From positions 62,001 through 126,000 of the forward strand of contig NZ_FOAS01000011.1 of the NCBI RefSeq assembly GCF_900109735.1: a stretch of 64,000 bases of DNA, given 5' to 3'. Source of the DNA: Atopomonas hussainii. Lineage in GTDB: Bacteria > Pseudomonadota > Gammaproteobacteria > Pseudomonadales > Pseudomonadaceae. Of the stretch, positions 20,045 to 29,755 are shown piece after piece. Made by a program: the position numbers and the translations under genes. Under the pieces are notes generated by a model. The model ran no database searches, was not told the DNA's origin, and saw only the letters and a list, made by a program, of their open reading frames with translations. Numbering within the stretch: the stretch's first letter is position 1; every line of letters begins with the position of its first letter.

Positions 20045-20121
20045 GGTGGGCGTAGCTCAGTTGGTAGAGCACAGGATTGTGGCTCCTGTTGTCGTGGGTT
20101 CGATTCCCATCGTCCACCCCA
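20045..20121 (+). tRNA. tRNA-His (anticodon GTG)
   Basis: A 77-base tRNA including the encoded G at -1 opposite C73, diagnostic of tRNA-His, and encoded CCA. The anticodon loop is TTGTGGC with GTG. It is 41 bases after tRNA-Arg and presumably cotranscribed. Confidence 0.95.
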
Positions 20122-20169
20122 TATTTAGAAGCGTTAGATGCTCATCTGACGTTTGGCTGTAAGCCACTT

Positions 20170-20254
20170 GCGGAAGTGGTGGAATTGGTAGACACACTGG
20201 ATTTAGGTTCCAGCGCCGCGAGGCGTGAGAGTTCGAGTCTCTCCTTCCGCACCA
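20170..20254 (+). tRNA. tRNA-Leu (anticodon TAG)
   Basis: An 85-base class II tRNA with a long variable arm and encoded ACCA. The acceptor GCGGAAG pairs with CTTCCGC; the anticodon loop TTTAGGT carries TAG. It is the last tRNA of the cluster; no clear terminator precedes the tig promoter. Confidence 0.95.
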
Positions 20255-20311
20255 TTATTACTGCACCCTCCCACCCCTTTATAAGTTGCTGTCACAGTCG
20301 TCGTCGGCTGC

Positions 20312-20340
20312 GTGACTTATGGGCGTTCAGGCACTAGAAT
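20312..20340 (+). promoter_or_regulatory. Probable tig promoter
   Basis: GTGACT (20312-20317), 17-bp spacer, TAGAAT (20335-20340), 55 bases upstream of the tig ATG. The -35 matches 4 of 6 and the -10 matches 5 of 6 consensus positions. Confidence 0.5.
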
Positions 20341-20395
20341 GCCCGCCTTGGTTTGGGGCGGTGTGCCCTTCTGTATCTGTTGGTGAGGATGATTC

Positions 20396-21703
20396 ATGCA
20401 AGTTTCCATTGAAGCCACCACGGCTCTCGAGCGTCGTATGACCATCGGCGTACCTGCCGAGCGCATCGAGAAAGAAGTGGACAAGCGTCTGCAGCAGACT
20501 GCCCGTCGCGTTAAAGTTCCGGGCTTCCGTCCGGGCAAAGTACCGATGACTGTTGTGCGTCAGCGCTACGAGGACTCAGCGCGTCAGGAAGTGCTGGGCG
20601 ACGTTATCCAGTCTTCTTTCTATGAAGCTGTGGTGCAGGAAAAGCTGAACCCGGCCGGTGCGCCGTCGGTTGAGCCGAAAGTATTCGAAAAAGGTAAAGA
20701 CCTCGAGTACATCGCGACCTTTGAAGTGTTCCCGGAAATCGACGTAGCCGGCTTCGAAACTATCGAAGTTGAGCGTCTGCAATCTGATGTGGCTGACGCT
20801 GATCTGGACAAAATGCTCGACGTGCTGCGTAAGCAGAACATCAGCTACGTCGATGCTGATCGCGCCGCACAAAACGATGACCAAGTGGTTATCGATTTCG
20901 TCGGTAAGAAAGACGGCGAAGCCTTCGCCGGCGGTAGCGCCAAGGGCACTCAGCTGGTGCTGGGCAGCGGCCGCATGATCCCGGGCTTTGAAGATGGCCT
21001 AGTTGGCGCCAAGGCCGGTGAAGAGCGCGTGCTCAACCTGTCTTTCCCTGAGGAATACCACAACAAGGATTTGGCCGGTCAAGCGGTTGAGTTCACTGTG
21101 ACGGTTACTAAGGTGCAAGCCCCGCAACTGCCTGAGCTGAATGAAGAGTTCTTCGCTCAGTTCGGTATCAGCGAAGGTGGCGAAGCCGGCTTCCGCGAAG
21201 AAGTTCGCAAGAACATGCAGCGTGAACTGAAGCAAGCAATCAAAACCAAGGTGAAAAACCAGGTAATGGACGGCTTGTTGGCGGCTAACGCGATCGAAGT
21301 GCCGAAAGCCGCTATCGAATCTGAAGTTAACCGTCTGCGTCAGCAAGCTGTGCAGCAGTTTGGTGGTGGCCTGAAGGCTGACCAGCTGCCGGCTGAGTTG
21401 TTCGAAGAGCAAGCCAAGCGCCGTGTAAGCCTAGGTCTGATCGTCGCTGAAGTGGTGAAGAAGTTCGACCTGAAGCCCGACGAAGCACGCGTTAAAGCGA
21501 TGATCGAAGAGCTGGCCGGTGCTTACCAAGAGCCTGAGCAGGTTGTTAGCTGGTACTACAAGAACGATCAGCAGATGAACGAAGTTCGCTCGGTTGTCTT
21601 GGAAGAACAAGTTGTAGATACTGTGCTCGAGAAGGCCAAGGTGACCGATAAACAGGTCTCCTACGAGGAGGCGGTCAAGGCCGCTGGAGCCGAGCAGGAA
21701 TAA
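20396..21703 (+). CDS. tig: Trigger factor
   Basis: A ribosome-associated chaperone and prolyl isomerase, 435 residues. The ribosome-docking signature [12 protein letters not shown] is near residue 43; the FKBP-like domain (about 155-245) contains [16 protein letters not shown] and [21 protein letters not shown]; the C-terminal helical arms follow. GAGGA precedes the ATG. It heads the conserved tig-clpP-clpX-lon-hupB-ppiD block. Confidence 0.97.
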   Translation: MQVSIEATTALERRMTIGVPAERIEKEVDKRLQQTARRVKVPGFRPGKVPMTVVRQRYEDSARQEVLGDVIQSSFYEAVVQEKLNPAGAPSVEPKVFEKGKDLEYIATFEVFPEIDVAGFETIEVERLQSDVADADLDKMLDVLRKQNISYVDADRAAQNDDQVVIDFVGKKDGEAFAGGSAKGTQLVLGSGRMIPGFEDGLVGAKAGEERVLNLSFPEEYHNKDLAGQAVEFTVTVTKVQAPQLPELNEEFFAQFGISEGGEAGFREEVRKNMQRELKQAIKTKVKNQVMDGLLAANAIEVPKAAIESEVNRLRQQAVQQFGGGLKADQLPAELFEEQAKRRVSLGLIVAEVVKKFDLKPDEARVKAMIEELAGAYQEPEQVVSWYYKNDQQMNEVRSVVLEEQVVDTVLEKAKVTDKQVSYEEAVKAAGAEQE

Positions 21704-21729
21704 GCTCAGCTCAACCTCAAGCACATGCA

Positions 21730-21763
21730 CATAAGCCAGCCTTCGGGCTGGCTTATGTTTTTC
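21730..21763 (+). terminator. Intrinsic terminator between tig and clpP
   Basis: A 12-bp stem CATAAGCCAGCC / GGCTGGCTTATG with a TTCG tetraloop, followed by TTTTT. It ends only 18 bases before the clpP start, so clpP expression needs read-through or a promoter overlapping this site. Confidence 0.75.
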
Positions 21764-21780
21764 TGATTAAGGAGTGATGC

Positions 21781-22422
21781 ATGTCCGTAATGAATAGCGG
21801 CAAATTCCCCCCGATGATTGAAGCAGCCGGCGGCTTAGTGCCTATGGTGGTCGAGCAGTCGGCCCGTGGTGAGCGTGCTTACGATATCTACTCGCGCTTA
21901 TTAAAGGAGCGCGTGATCTTCTTGGTGGGGCAGGTTGAAGATTACATGGCCAACTTGGTCGTGGCGCAGCTGCTGTTTTTGGAAGCTGAAAACCCGGACA
22001 AAGACATTCACCTGTACATCAACTCGCCGGGCGGTTCGGTGACTGCCGGTATGTCGATCTACGACACCATGCAATTCATTAAGCCGGACGTATCGACCAT
22101 CTGTATCGGTCAGGCATGCAGTATGGGTGCTTTGCTGTTGGCCGGTGGCGCCAAAGACAAGCGTTACTGCCTGCCGCATTCACGCATGATGATTCACCAG
22201 CCGCTGGGTGGTTTCCAAGGGCAGGCTTCGGATATCGAAATCCATGCCCGTGAGATCCTCACCATTCGCGAGCGCCTGAACAAAATCTTGGCCGATCACT
22301 GCGGTCAGCCGATTGATGTGATTGCCCGTGATACCGATCGCGACAACTTCATGAGTGGCGATGATGCGGTGAAATACGGCTTGATTGACAAGGTTTTGTC
22401 GCGCCGTGAGATGCCCGCCTGA
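21781..22422 (+). CDS. clpP: ATP-dependent Clp protease proteolytic subunit
   Basis: The serine peptidase of the ClpXP and ClpAP machines, 213 residues. Catalytic Ser in [11 protein letters not shown], His in [12 protein letters not shown], Asp in [10 protein letters not shown] short N-terminal propeptide-like region precedes [26 protein letters not shown] lies before the ATG. It is followed by clpX, its ATPase partner. Confidence 0.97.
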   Translation: MSVMNSGKFPPMIEAAGGLVPMVVEQSARGERAYDIYSRLLKERVIFLVGQVEDYMANLVVAQLLFLEAENPDKDIHLYINSPGGSVTAGMSIYDTMQFIKPDVSTICIGQACSMGALLLAGGAKDKRYCLPHSRMMIHQPLGGFQGQASDIEIHAREILTIRERLNKILADHCGQPIDVIARDTDRDNFMSGDDAVKYGLIDKVLSRREMPA

Positions 22423-22459
22423 TTGACGTGATAGGTTTGATCGTCGCAGTAAGTGCTTT

Positions 22460-22480
22460 GTGGGCTTGAAAATAGCCCAC
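22460..22480 (+). other. Hairpin between clpP and clpX
   Basis: A perfect 6-bp stem GTGGGC / GCCCAC with a 9-base A-rich loop and a short TTT tail. It may be a weak terminator or attenuator that lets part of the clpP transcripts continue into clpX. Confidence 0.35.
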
Positions 22481-22527
22481 TTTGCCTTCATCTTGTTTTT
22501 GAAGCCTTTTACGACTGGATTGAGCGA

Positions 22528-23808
22528 ATGAGTAATTCCCGCAACGGCGAGGACAACGGCAAGCTGCTGTACTGTTCCTTTTGCGGCAAGAGCCAGCATG
22601 AAGTACGCAAGCTGATTGCCGGCCCGTCGGTTTTTATCTGTGACGAATGTGTTGATCTGTGTAATGACATCATTCGCGAAGAAGTGCAGGAAGCGCAGAC
22701 TGACAGTGCCAGTCAGAAACTGCCCGCACCGAAAGAAATTAGCGGCATTCTTGACCAATATGTGATCGGTCAGGAGCGTGCCAAGAAGGTGCTTTCAGTA
22801 GCGGTGTACAACCACTACAAGCGCCTGAACCAGCGTGACAAAAAAGACGATGTTGAGCTGGGTAAGAGTAATATCTTGCTGATTGGCCCCACTGGCTCGG
22901 GTAAAACCCTGCTGGCTGAGACCTTGGCGCGCTTGCTGAATGTGCCATTCACCATCGCCGATGCCACCACCCTGACCGAAGCCGGTTATGTGGGTGAGGA
23001 CGTTGAGAACATCATTCAAAAGCTGCTGCAAAAGTGCGACTACGATGTAGAAAAGGCCCAAATGGGCATCGTCTACATCGACGAAATCGACAAGATTTCC
23101 CGTAAGTCCGACAACCCGTCGATCACTCGTGACGTATCGGGTGAGGGCGTGCAGCAAGCACTGCTTAAGCTGATCGAAGGCACGGTTGCTTCGGTACCGC
23201 CGCAAGGTGGCCGTAAGCACCCGCAGCAGGAGTTCTTGCAGGTCGATACCCGCAATATTCTGTTCATCTGCGGTGGTGCGTTTGCCGGGCTTGAGAAAGT
23301 TGTGCAAATGCGCTCCACCAAAGGTGGCATCGGCTTTAATGCCGAAGTGCGCAGCAAGGACGAAGGCAAGAAGGTCGGCGACGCGCTGCGCGAAGTCGAG
23401 CCGGAAGATCTGGTTAAGTTCGGTCTGATTCCTGAGTTCGTCGGCCGTCTGCCGGTCTTGGCAACGCTGGAAGAGCTGGACGAAGCGGCCCTGGTACAAA
23501 TCTTGTCTGAGCCGAAAAACGCCCTGACTAAGCAGTACGCCCGCCTGTTCGATATGGAAGATGTGGAGTTGGAGTTCCGCCCCGATGCGCTGACGGCAAT
23601 CGCCAACAAAGCGCTGGAGCGTAAAACCGGCGCCCGTGGCCTGCGTTCGATCATGGAAGGCATCTTGCTCGACACTATGTACGAAATCCCCTCGCTGGAA
23701 GGCATCAGCAAGGTGGTGATCGACGAGAGTGTCGTGACCGGTGACTCCAAACCGTTACAAATTTACGAGAACAGCGAGCCTAGCGCGAAAGCCGCGCCAG
23801 ACGCCTGA
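22528..23808 (+). CDS. clpX: ATP-dependent Clp protease ATP-binding subunit ClpX
   Basis: A AAA+ unfoldase that delivers substrates to ClpP, 426 residues from ATG 22528 ([21 protein letters not shown]), the standard Pseudomonas length; the in-frame extension upstream is not supported. The N-terminal zinc finger is C-x2-C and C-x2-C (CSFC, CDEC). Walker A GPTGSGKT, pore loop GYVGEDVEN, Walker B VYIDEIDK, and the ClpP-binding IGF loop (GGIGFNAEV) are intact. Confidence 0.97.
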   Translation: MSNSRNGEDNGKLLYCSFCGKSQHEVRKLIAGPSVFICDECVDLCNDIIREEVQEAQTDSASQKLPAPKEISGILDQYVIGQERAKKVLSVAVYNHYKRLNQRDKKDDVELGKSNILLIGPTGSGKTLLAETLARLLNVPFTIADATTLTEAGYVGEDVENIIQKLLQKCDYDVEKAQMGIVYIDEIDKISRKSDNPSITRDVSGEGVQQALLKLIEGTVASVPPQGGRKHPQQEFLQVDTRNILFICGGAFAGLEKVVQMRSTKGGIGFNAEVRSKDEGKKVGDALREVEPEDLVKFGLIPEFVGRLPVLATLEELDEAALVQILSEPKNALTKQYARLFDMEDVELEFRPDALTAIANKALERKTGARGLRSIMEGILLDTMYEIPSLEGISKVVIDESVVTGDSKPLQIYENSEPSAKAAPDA

Positions 23809-23815
23809 TTCCTAA

Positions 23816-23841
23816 GGGAGCCGTAAGGCTCCCATTTTGTT
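23816..23841 (+). terminator. Intrinsic terminator after clpX
   Basis: A 7-bp stem GGGAGCC / GGCTCCC with GTAA tetraloop followed by ATTTTGTTTG. Confidence 0.7.
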
Positions 23842-23888
23842 TGTGCCGCTAATGTTTTAACGCGCGGCCAGTCTATTGCGCTCTTTTC

Positions 23889-23917
23889 CTTGTTTTTTCC
23901 CTAGGCTGCCCCCATCT
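23889..23917 (+). promoter_or_regulatory. Sigma-32 (heat-shock) type promoter of lon
   Basis: CTTGTTT (23889-23895), 14-bp spacer, CCCCATCT (23910-23917) matches the RpoH consensus CTTGAAA-N13/14-CCCCATNT well, with a perfect -10. Heat-shock control of lon is established in other bacteria. The predicted start near 23923 would remove or truncate the GGAGG at 23919-23923. Confidence 0.55.
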
Positions 23918-23930
23918 TGGAGGTAAGCCT

Positions 23931-26366
23931 ATGCGCGTCGACGCGCTTCACCGTCGCCCGAGAATGAATATGACCGAAGTAGTGAATCTCCCTCTGTTAC
24001 CCCTGCGCGATGTGGTGGTGTTCCCCCACATGGTCATCCCGCTGTTTGTCGGTCGGGATAAATCCATCGCTGCGCTTGAGCAAGCGATGCGCGGCAGTAA
24101 GCAGATTCTGTTGGTGTCGCAGCGCAATCCGGGTGACGACGATCCGTCTGCCGACGCCCTGTATGACATGGGCTGTGTTGCCACCGTATTACAGCTGTTA
24201 AAACTCCCCGATGGCACCGTGAAGGTGTTGGTCGAGGGTGAGGCGCGCGGCACGCTGCAGGCCATTCAGCAGCAGGACAATTACCTGACCGCCGATGTTG
24301 CGGTGCTAGCAGAAAGTGCCCCCAATGATCGTGAGATGGAAGTGCTGGGGCGCAGTCTCATGACCCAATTTGAACAGTACGTGCAGCTGGGTAAAAAAGT
24401 CCCGGCTGAGGTGCTGTCGTCGCTGCAGAGCATCGAAGAGCCAAGCCGCTTGGTCGATACCATGGCGGCGCATATGCAGCTCAAGCTTGAGCAGAAACAA
24501 GCGATTCTTGAAGTTGTACCCTTGGTTGAGCGTGTCGAGCAGGTATTAGGCCTGCTCGAGGCGGAAATCGATCTGCTGCAAGTTGAAAAGCGCATCCGTG
24601 GTCGGGTGAAAAAGCAGATGGAACGCAGCCAGCGCGAGTACTACTTGAATGAGCAAATGAAAGCCATTCAGAAAGAACTCGGTGATATCGACGAAGGCCA
24701 TAACGAGATTGATGAGCTGAAAAAGCGCATCGACTCGGCCGGGATGACCAAAGAAGCGCAAACCAAAGCCATGGCTGAGCTGAATAAGCTCAAGCAAATG
24801 TCGCCGATGTCGGCAGAGGCGACCGTGGTGCGCTCGTATCTGGATTGGATGCTTAACGTGCCGTGGCAAGCCAAGACCAAAGTGCGTTTGGATCTGGCTA
24901 AAGCTGAGGATGTTCTCGAAGCCGACCATTTTGGCCTTGAGGATGTCAAAGAACGCATCCTTGAGTATCTCGCCGTGCAAAAACGGGTGAAAAAGCTCAA
25001 AGGCCCAGTACTGTGCTTGGTGGGACCGCCGGGTGTGGGGAAAACCTCGCTGGCCGAATCGATTGCCCGCTCAACCAACCGTAAGTTCGTGCGCATGGCT
25101 TTAGGTGGTGTGCGCGATGAGGCGGAAATTCGTGGTCATCGCCGTACCTACATTGGCTCTATGCCGGGTCGCTTGGTGCAGAAAATGACCAAGGTAGGGG
25201 TGCGCAACCCGCTCTTCTTGCTCGATGAAATCGACAAGATGGCCAGCGATATGCGCGGCGATCCGGCTTCGGCGCTGCTCGAAGTGCTTGATCCTGAGCA
25301 GAACCACACCTTTAACGATCACTACCTGGAGGTCGATTACGACCTGTCGGACGTGATGTTCATCTGTACCTCCAACTCGATGAATATCCCCGGGCCTTTG
25401 CTCGACCGCATGGAAGTGATCCGTATCCCGGGTTATACCGAGGATGAAAAACTCAATATCGCCAAGCGTTACCTGCTGCCTAAGCAGCTGAAAGCCAATG
25501 GCTTGAAAGACACCGAACTGAGCATGGCCGATGCGGCGCTGTTGGATGTGGTGCGTTACTACACCCGCGAAGCCGGCGTGCGCAGCCTGGAGCGTCAGCT
25601 GGCTAAGGTGTGCCGCAAGGTGGTGCGTGAGAACGCAGCGAAGAAGAAATTCAGCGTTGAAGTGCAGGCTGATCAGCTTGAACACTACTTGGGTGTGCGC
25701 AAGTTCAAATACGGTTTGGCCGAAGAGCAAGACCAGATCGGCCAAGTTACTGGCCTTGCCTGGACACAAGTCGGTGGTGAGTTGCTTACCCTAGAAGCCG
25801 CTGTGGTGCCCGGTAAGGGCGCTGTGACGAAAACCGGCTCGTTGGGTGATGTGATGCAGGAATCCATCGTGGCGGCGCTCACAGTGGTTCGTAGCCGTGC
25901 TCGCTCGTTGGGGATCGCCAGTGACTTCAATGAGAAGCACGATGTGCATATCCACGTGCCCGAAGGTGCCACCCCCAAAGATGGCCCCAGTGCCGGTATC
26001 GGTATGTGCACGGCGCTGGTTTCAGCGCTCACCGGCATTCCGGTGAAAGCCGATGTGGCGATGACCGGTGAAATCACCCTGCGTGGGCAAGTGCTGGCCA
26101 TTGGCGGCTTGAAAGAGAAGCTCCTAGCGGCGCATCGTGGCGGGATCAAAACCGTGGTCATTCCGGAGGATAATCGCCGTGATCTACGCGACATCCCCGA
26201 CAACATCTTGGCCGATCTGACCATTAAGCCGGTGAAATGGATTGACGAGGTCCTGCAAATTGCGCTGCAATACGCCCCGGAACCCTTGTCCGAAGCGGCT
26301 TCCGGTTTGGTAGCCGGGGACGAGAAACGAGAGCCTGACGCAAACGATCGCGTTAGCACACATTGA
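23931..26366 (+). CDS. lon: ATP-dependent Lon protease
   Basis: A homo-oligomeric AAA+ serine protease. N-terminal substrate domain ([23 protein letters not shown]), AAA domain with Walker [10 protein letters not shown] and Walker [10 protein letters not shown], and the peptidase domain with catalytic Ser in [13 protein letters not shown] and Lys in [14 protein letters not shown]. The start is uncertain. ATG 23931 has an excellent SD (GGAGG, 7 bases away) and gives 811 residues. ATG 23970 gives 798 residues, the usual Pseudomonas length, and aligns [12 protein letters not shown] with the family N-terminus, but has no clear SD. A 14-bp perfect palindrome GCGCGTCGACGCGC lies at 23933-23946 between the two. 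Confidence 0.95.
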   Translation: MRVDALHRRPRMNMTEVVNLPLLPLRDVVVFPHMVIPLFVGRDKSIAALEQAMRGSKQILLVSQRNPGDDDPSADALYDMGCVATVLQLLKLPDGTVKVLVEGEARGTLQAIQQQDNYLTADVAVLAESAPNDREMEVLGRSLMTQFEQYVQLGKKVPAEVLSSLQSIEEPSRLVDTMAAHMQLKLEQKQAILEVVPLVERVEQVLGLLEAEIDLLQVEKRIRGRVKKQMERSQREYYLNEQMKAIQKELGDIDEGHNEIDELKKRIDSAGMTKEAQTKAMAELNKLKQMSPMSAEATVVRSYLDWMLNVPWQAKTKVRLDLAKAEDVLEADHFGLEDVKERILEYLAVQKRVKKLKGPVLCLVGPPGVGKTSLAESIARSTNRKFVRMALGGVRDEAEIRGHRRTYIGSMPGRLVQKMTKVGVRNPLFLLDEIDKMASDMRGDPASALLEVLDPEQNHTFNDHYLEVDYDLSDVMFICTSNSMNIPGPLLDRMEVIRIPGYTEDEKLNIAKRYLLPKQLKANGLKDTELSMADAALLDVVRYYTREAGVRSLERQLAKVCRKVVRENAAKKKFSVEVQADQLEHYLGVRKFKYGLAEEQDQIGQVTGLAWTQVGGELLTLEAAVVPGKGAVTKTGSLGDVMQESIVAALTVVRSRARSLGIASDFNEKHDVHIHVPEGATPKDGPSAGIGMCTALVSALTGIPVKADVAMTGEITLRGQVLAIGGLKEKLLAAHRGGIKTVVIPEDNRRDLRDIPDNILADLTIKPVKWIDEVLQIALQYAPEPLSEAASGLVAGDEKREPDANDRVSTH

Positions 26367-26380
26367 GCTTGGGGGCTTCC

Positions 26381-26410
26381 TTGACACTGGTTTTTCGCGC
26401 TTGCTATAAA
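26381..26410 (+). promoter_or_regulatory. Strong sigma-70 promoter of hupB
   Basis: Perfect -35 TTGACA (26381-26386), 18-bp spacer, extended -10 TGC-TATAAA (TATAAA at 26405-26410). The start near 26417 gives an 85-base leader before hupB. Confidence 0.8.
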
Positions 26411-26501
26411 GCGGCGCCTATAGTGTCGGCAAGCCACTCAGCCCGAATTGCTTAGACCAGACATTAGAAACATAACTCCGTACCAAAAAGGGGACATAAG
26501 A

Positions 26502-26774
26502 GTGAACAAGTCGGAACTGATTGATGCTATCGCCGCATCTGCTGATATCCCGAAGGCTGCTGCTGCTCGCGCACTGGACGCAGTGACCGAATCCATCACC
26601 GACGCGCTGAAGAAAGGCGAGTCTGTTGTGTTGGTAGGCTTTGGTACTTTCGCGGTTAAAGAGCGTGCTGCTCGTACTGGCCGTAACCCACAGACTGGCA
26701 ACCCGATCGAAATCGCGGCTGCTAAGATCCCGGGCTTCAAAGCCGGTAAAGCTCTGAAAGACGCCGTTAACTAA
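26502..26774 (+). CDS. hupB: DNA-binding protein HU-beta
   Basis: A nucleoid-associated protein of 90 residues that bends DNA as a dimer. The family signature [21 protein letters not shown] is present with the DNA-intercalating NP. The start is GTG at 26502 ([11 protein letters not shown]), with AAGGGGA upstream; the longer open frame starting earlier is not supported. Codon use is that of a highly expressed gene. It is followed by tRNA-Asp with no clear terminator between them. Confidence 0.97.
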   Translation: MNKSELIDAIAASADIPKAAAARALDAVTESITDALKKGESVVLVGFGTFAVKERAARTGRNPQTGNPIEIAAAKIPGFKAGKALKDAVN

Positions 26775-26788
26775 GCGTCGGTCGGACT

Positions 26789-26810
26789 AGGAGTGCTGTA
26801 AGGCGCTCCT
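26789..26810 (+). other. Hairpin between hupB and tRNA-Asp
   Basis: An 8-bp stem AGGAGTGC / GCGCTCCT (one G-T pair) with loop TGTAAG, 4 bases before the tRNA 5' end. It lacks a T tract, so it is more likely a processing or stability structure than a terminator. Confidence 0.4.
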
Positions 26811-26814
26811 CTGC

Positions 26815-26891
26815 GCAGCGGTAGTTCAGTCGGTTAGAATACCGGCCTGTCACGCCGGGGGTCGCGGGTTCGAGTCCCGTCCGCTGCGCCA
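26815..26891 (+). tRNA. tRNA-Asp (anticodon GTC)
   Basis: A 77-base tRNA with encoded CCA. Acceptor GCAGCGG pairs with CCGCTGC; the anticodon loop is CTGTCAC with GTC; T arm GGGTTCGAGTCCC. It lies 40 bases after hupB and just before a strong terminator. Confidence 0.95.
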
Positions 26892-26900
26892 CTATTCCAG

Positions 26901-26933
26901 AAAGGCGCATCCTTACGAGGATGCGCCTTTTTT
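26901..26933 (+). terminator. Intrinsic terminator after tRNA-Asp
   Basis: A 12-bp perfect stem AAAGGCGCATCC / GGATGCGCCTTT with loop TTACGA, followed by a run of six T. Confidence 0.85.
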
Positions 26934-26978
26934 GTTAAGGCCCAAGGTTTTTGGGCAGACAAGCACGCTGGGGGAAGC

Positions 26979-28829
26979 ATGCTGCAAAACATTCGTGACA
27001 ATTCGCAGAGCTGGATCTCGAAGGTTGTGATCGGCGCTGTGGTGCTGGTGATGGCACTGTTTGGCTTTGACGGCATCGTGAACTTGGCCTCCAACAGCCA
27101 AGACGCGGCTGAAGTGAACGGCGAAGTGATCAGCAAGGTAGAGCTGGAACGCGCGGTTGAGCGTCAGCGTCGTGCGCTGTACCAGCAGTTAGGTAATCAG
27201 TTTGATGAGTCGCTGATTGACGACAAACTGCTGCGCGAAGCGGCCCTGAAGGGCTTAATCGAGCGCAGTGTGCTGATCCAAGCCGCCCGCGACGGCAAAA
27301 TGGATCTGGCCCCGCAGGCACTCGATCAGTTGATTCTGCAAGAGCCGGCCTTCCAGCTGGAAGGCAAGTTCAATGCCCAGCGTTTCGATCAGCTGATTAG
27401 CCAGAGTGGCATGAACCGCCAAAGCTTCCGCGATTCGATGACTCAAGATGTGCTGCTCAATCAGCTGCGCTTGGGCGTTGGTGCCAGTGATTTTTCCACC
27501 GGCAAAGAAGTGCGTGAGCTGGCTGCGTTAGAGCAGCAAAAGCGTGATTTCGCCCTGCATGTGATCAAGGCAGACAGCAGCGCGATTACTCCCAGCGATG
27601 ACGAAGTAAAAGCTTACTTTGAAGCGCATAAAGCGGAGTTCATGAGCCCTGAGCAGGTCGTGGTTAACTACCTGAGCCTGAACAAAGCGCATTACTTCGA
27701 TCAGGTGGAAATCACCGAAGAAGCGCTGGAAGAGTTGTATCGTCAGCAAATTGCTAATTTGGGCGAGCAGCGCCGCGCTGCGCACATTTTGGTAGAAGTC
27801 GGCGAGCTGAACGACGACCAAGCCAAAGCCAAACTAGAAGCTGTGCAAGAACGCCTGAACAAAGGCGAAGACTTTGCCGCGCTGGCCAAAGAGCTGTCTG
27901 ACGACAAAGGTTCAGCCACCGACGGTGGCGATCTGGGTTACGCCGGTACTGGCGTTTATGACCCAGAGTTTGAAAAAGCCCTGTATGCGCTGGGCGCTGA
28001 CGAAGTGTCGCAGCCGGTGCGTACTGAGTTCGGTTGGCACCTGATCAAGCTGTTGGGCGTGCAAGCGGCTGAAGTTCCTACGCTGGAAGCCCTGCGTCCG
28101 CAGCTGGAGCAAGAGCTGAAGAACAGCGAAGTGGAAAAACTGTTTGTCGAAGGCAGCCGTCAGCTGGAAAGCTTTGCTTACGAGTCGTCAGACCTGCAGC
28201 AGCCTGCTGAAGAGTTGGGCCTGAAGGTGGAAACCAGTGCCGCGTTTACCCGTAACGGTGGCGAAGGCGTGCTGGCTAACCCGCAGGTAGCGCGTGCAGC
28301 CTTTAGCCAAGAAGTGCTGGAAGAGGGGGCCAACAGCTCACTGATCGAGCTGGATGCCGACACTGTGTTGGTGCTGCGCGTAAAAGAGCACCTGAAGCCC
28401 AAGCAGCAGAAGCTGGAAGACGTCTCTACCGCGATTGCCGATCTGCTCAAGCAAGAGCAAGCCAACGAGCAAGCTAAAGCGGCTGCTGACGCTTTGCTGG
28501 CCAAGCTTGAGGCTGGTGAAGCCGCTAATGTGGCTTGGGAAGAAACCAAGGCCGGCACACGCATGCAAGAAGGCGTGAACCCGCAAGTGCTGCAGGTGGT
28601 GTTCCGCCAGGCTAAGCCTGAAGCCGGTAAGCCTGTGTATACCCAGGCAGTGCTGGGTAGCGGTGACGTTGTGGTGATCCGTGTGGATGCTGTGACTGAG
28701 GGTGAGGTTGAGCTCGCTAGCGAAGAGCAGGCGATGTTCCAGCGCTACTTGGCCTCGCGTAATGGCCAGCAAACGTTTGAGGCTTATCGCAACGCGCTGC
28801 AAAGCACAGCGGAAGTCGAGAAGTTTTAA
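26979..28829 (+). CDS. ppiD: Periplasmic folding chaperone PpiD (SurA-like, membrane-anchored)
   Basis: 616 residues: an N-terminal transmembrane anchor (VVIGAVVLVMALFGFDGIV, about 16-34), a SurA-like N-terminal helical region with VNGEVISKVELERAVERQR, and one parvulin domain (about 265-360) with AAHILVEV, DGGDLGYAG and FGWHLIKL. PpiD sits next to the Sec translocon and helps exported proteins leave it. The parvulin domain may be a chaperone rather than an active isomerase. It ends at a 19-bp stem terminator shared with fabI. Confidence 0.93.
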   Translation: MLQNIRDNSQSWISKVVIGAVVLVMALFGFDGIVNLASNSQDAAEVNGEVISKVELERAVERQRRALYQQLGNQFDESLIDDKLLREAALKGLIERSVLIQAARDGKMDLAPQALDQLILQEPAFQLEGKFNAQRFDQLISQSGMNRQSFRDSMTQDVLLNQLRLGVGASDFSTGKEVRELAALEQQKRDFALHVIKADSSAITPSDDEVKAYFEAHKAEFMSPEQVVVNYLSLNKAHYFDQVEITEEALEELYRQQIANLGEQRRAAHILVEVGELNDDQAKAKLEAVQERLNKGEDFAALAKELSDDKGSATDGGDLGYAGTGVYDPEFEKALYALGADEVSQPVRTEFGWHLIKLLGVQAAEVPTLEALRPQLEQELKNSEVEKLFVEGSRQLESFAYESSDLQQPAEELGLKVETSAAFTRNGGEGVLANPQVARAAFSQEVLEEGANSSLIELDADTVLVLRVKEHLKPKQQKLEDVSTAIADLLKQEQANEQAKAAADALLAKLEAGEAANVAWEETKAGTRMQEGVNPQVLQVVFRQAKPEAGKPVYTQAVLGSGDVVVIRVDAVTEGEVELASEEQAMFQRYLASRNGQQTFEAYRNALQSTAEVEKF

Positions 28830-28871
28830 GCGATATTGCCCGGCGCGGGAAACCGCGCTTGGGCTTTAGCG

Positions 28872-28912
28872 ATAAACAAAGAGGCCGCTCATTGAGCGGC
28901 CTCTTTGTTTAT
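28872..28912. terminator. Bidirectional terminator between ppiD and fabI
   Basis: A perfect 19-bp inverted repeat with the 3-base loop ATT. It is GC-rich in the centre, with A/T-rich bases at the foot on both sides, serving the two converging genes. Confidence 0.85.
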
Positions 28913-28931
28913 GGGGTAGTAGAGACTGTGA

Positions 28932-29726
28932 TTACTCCTCTAAGCCACCCATAGCGGTGATATTGAAGCCGCCGTCGACATAGGTGATTTCACCGCTCAT
29001 GCCTGAAGCCAAATCAGAGCAGAGGAAGGCAGCCACGTTACCGACTTCGTCGATGGTCACGTTGCGGCGCAGCGGGGTTTGCCGTTCGTTCGCGGCGAGC
29101 ATCTTGCGGAAGCTCTTAATGCCACTGGCCGCCAAAGTACGGATTGGGCCGGCGGAGATCGCATTCACGCGGGTGCCTTCTGGGCCCAAGCTGGTGGCTA
29201 AGTAGCGCACACCGGCTTCCAAGCTGGCCTTGGCCATGCCCATCACGTTGTAGTTAGGCATAGTGCGCTCGGCGCCCAAGTACGACAGGGTCAGCAGGCT
29301 GCCGTTGCGACCGGCCATCATCTTGCGACCAGCGCGGGCCAGGGCGACAAAGCTGTAAGCGCTGATGTCGTGGGCAATCTTGAAGCCTTCGCGGGTGGTG
29401 ACGTCGGTAAAGTCGCCATCCAGTTGATCGCCGGGGGCGAAACCGACCGAGTGCACGATGCAGTCGAGGCCGTCCCACTTTTGGCTAAGGGCTTCGAACA
29501 CTGATTCAATTTCGGCGTCGCTGGCCACATCACAGGGGAAGCACAGCTCAGGGCCGGAGCCCCAGCCAGCGGCGAACTCTTCGACACGGCCCTTGAGCTT
29601 GTCGTTCTGGTAGGTGAAGGCCAGTTCTGCGCCTTCACGGTGCATGGCGGCGGCGATGCCGGAGGCAATCGACAATTTGCTGGCTACGCCAACGATCAAA
29701 ACGCGTTTACCTGCGAGAAAACCCAT
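28932..29726 (-). CDS. fabI: Enoyl-[acyl-carrier-protein] reductase (NADH)
   Basis: FabI reduces trans-2-enoyl-ACP in the last step of each fatty acid elongation round. SDR-like fold with the FabI cofactor motif [13 protein letters not shown], the active-site Tyr-x6-Lys pair in [12 protein letters not shown], and [16 protein letters not shown] at 29726 (MGFLAGKR, 264 residues) is chosen because AGGAAGGA then lies 6 bases upstream; ATG 29732 would touch the SD. It lies only 29 bases after nppD on the same strand, so it is probably the last gene of the npp operon. Confidence 0.95.
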   Translation of the reverse strand: MGFLAGKRVLIVGVASKLSIASGIAAAMHREGAELAFTYQNDKLKGRVEEFAAGWGSGPELCFPCDVASDAEIESVFEALSQKWDGLDCIVHSVGFAPGDQLDGDFTDVTTREGFKIAHDISAYSFVALARAGRKMMAGRNGSLLTLSYLGAERTMPNYNVMGMAKASLEAGVRYLATSLGPEGTRVNAISAGPIRTLAASGIKSFRKMLAANERQTPLRRNVTIDEVGNVAAFLCSDLASGMSGEITYVDGGFNITAMGGLEE

Positions 29727-29755
29727 GGTCATTCCTTCCTTTTGTCTGGGCAGTG

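Noticed and set aside
23933-23946. 14-bp palindrome near the lon start as a classical operator
   Set aside because: It is a GC-only-type palindrome containing a SalI-like centre and matches no regulator site I know; kept only as part of the lon start question.
25685-26437. 250-codon minus-strand frame
   Set aside because: It lies antisense to the lon protease domain, has no start signal or recognisable domain, and lon is clearly the real gene.
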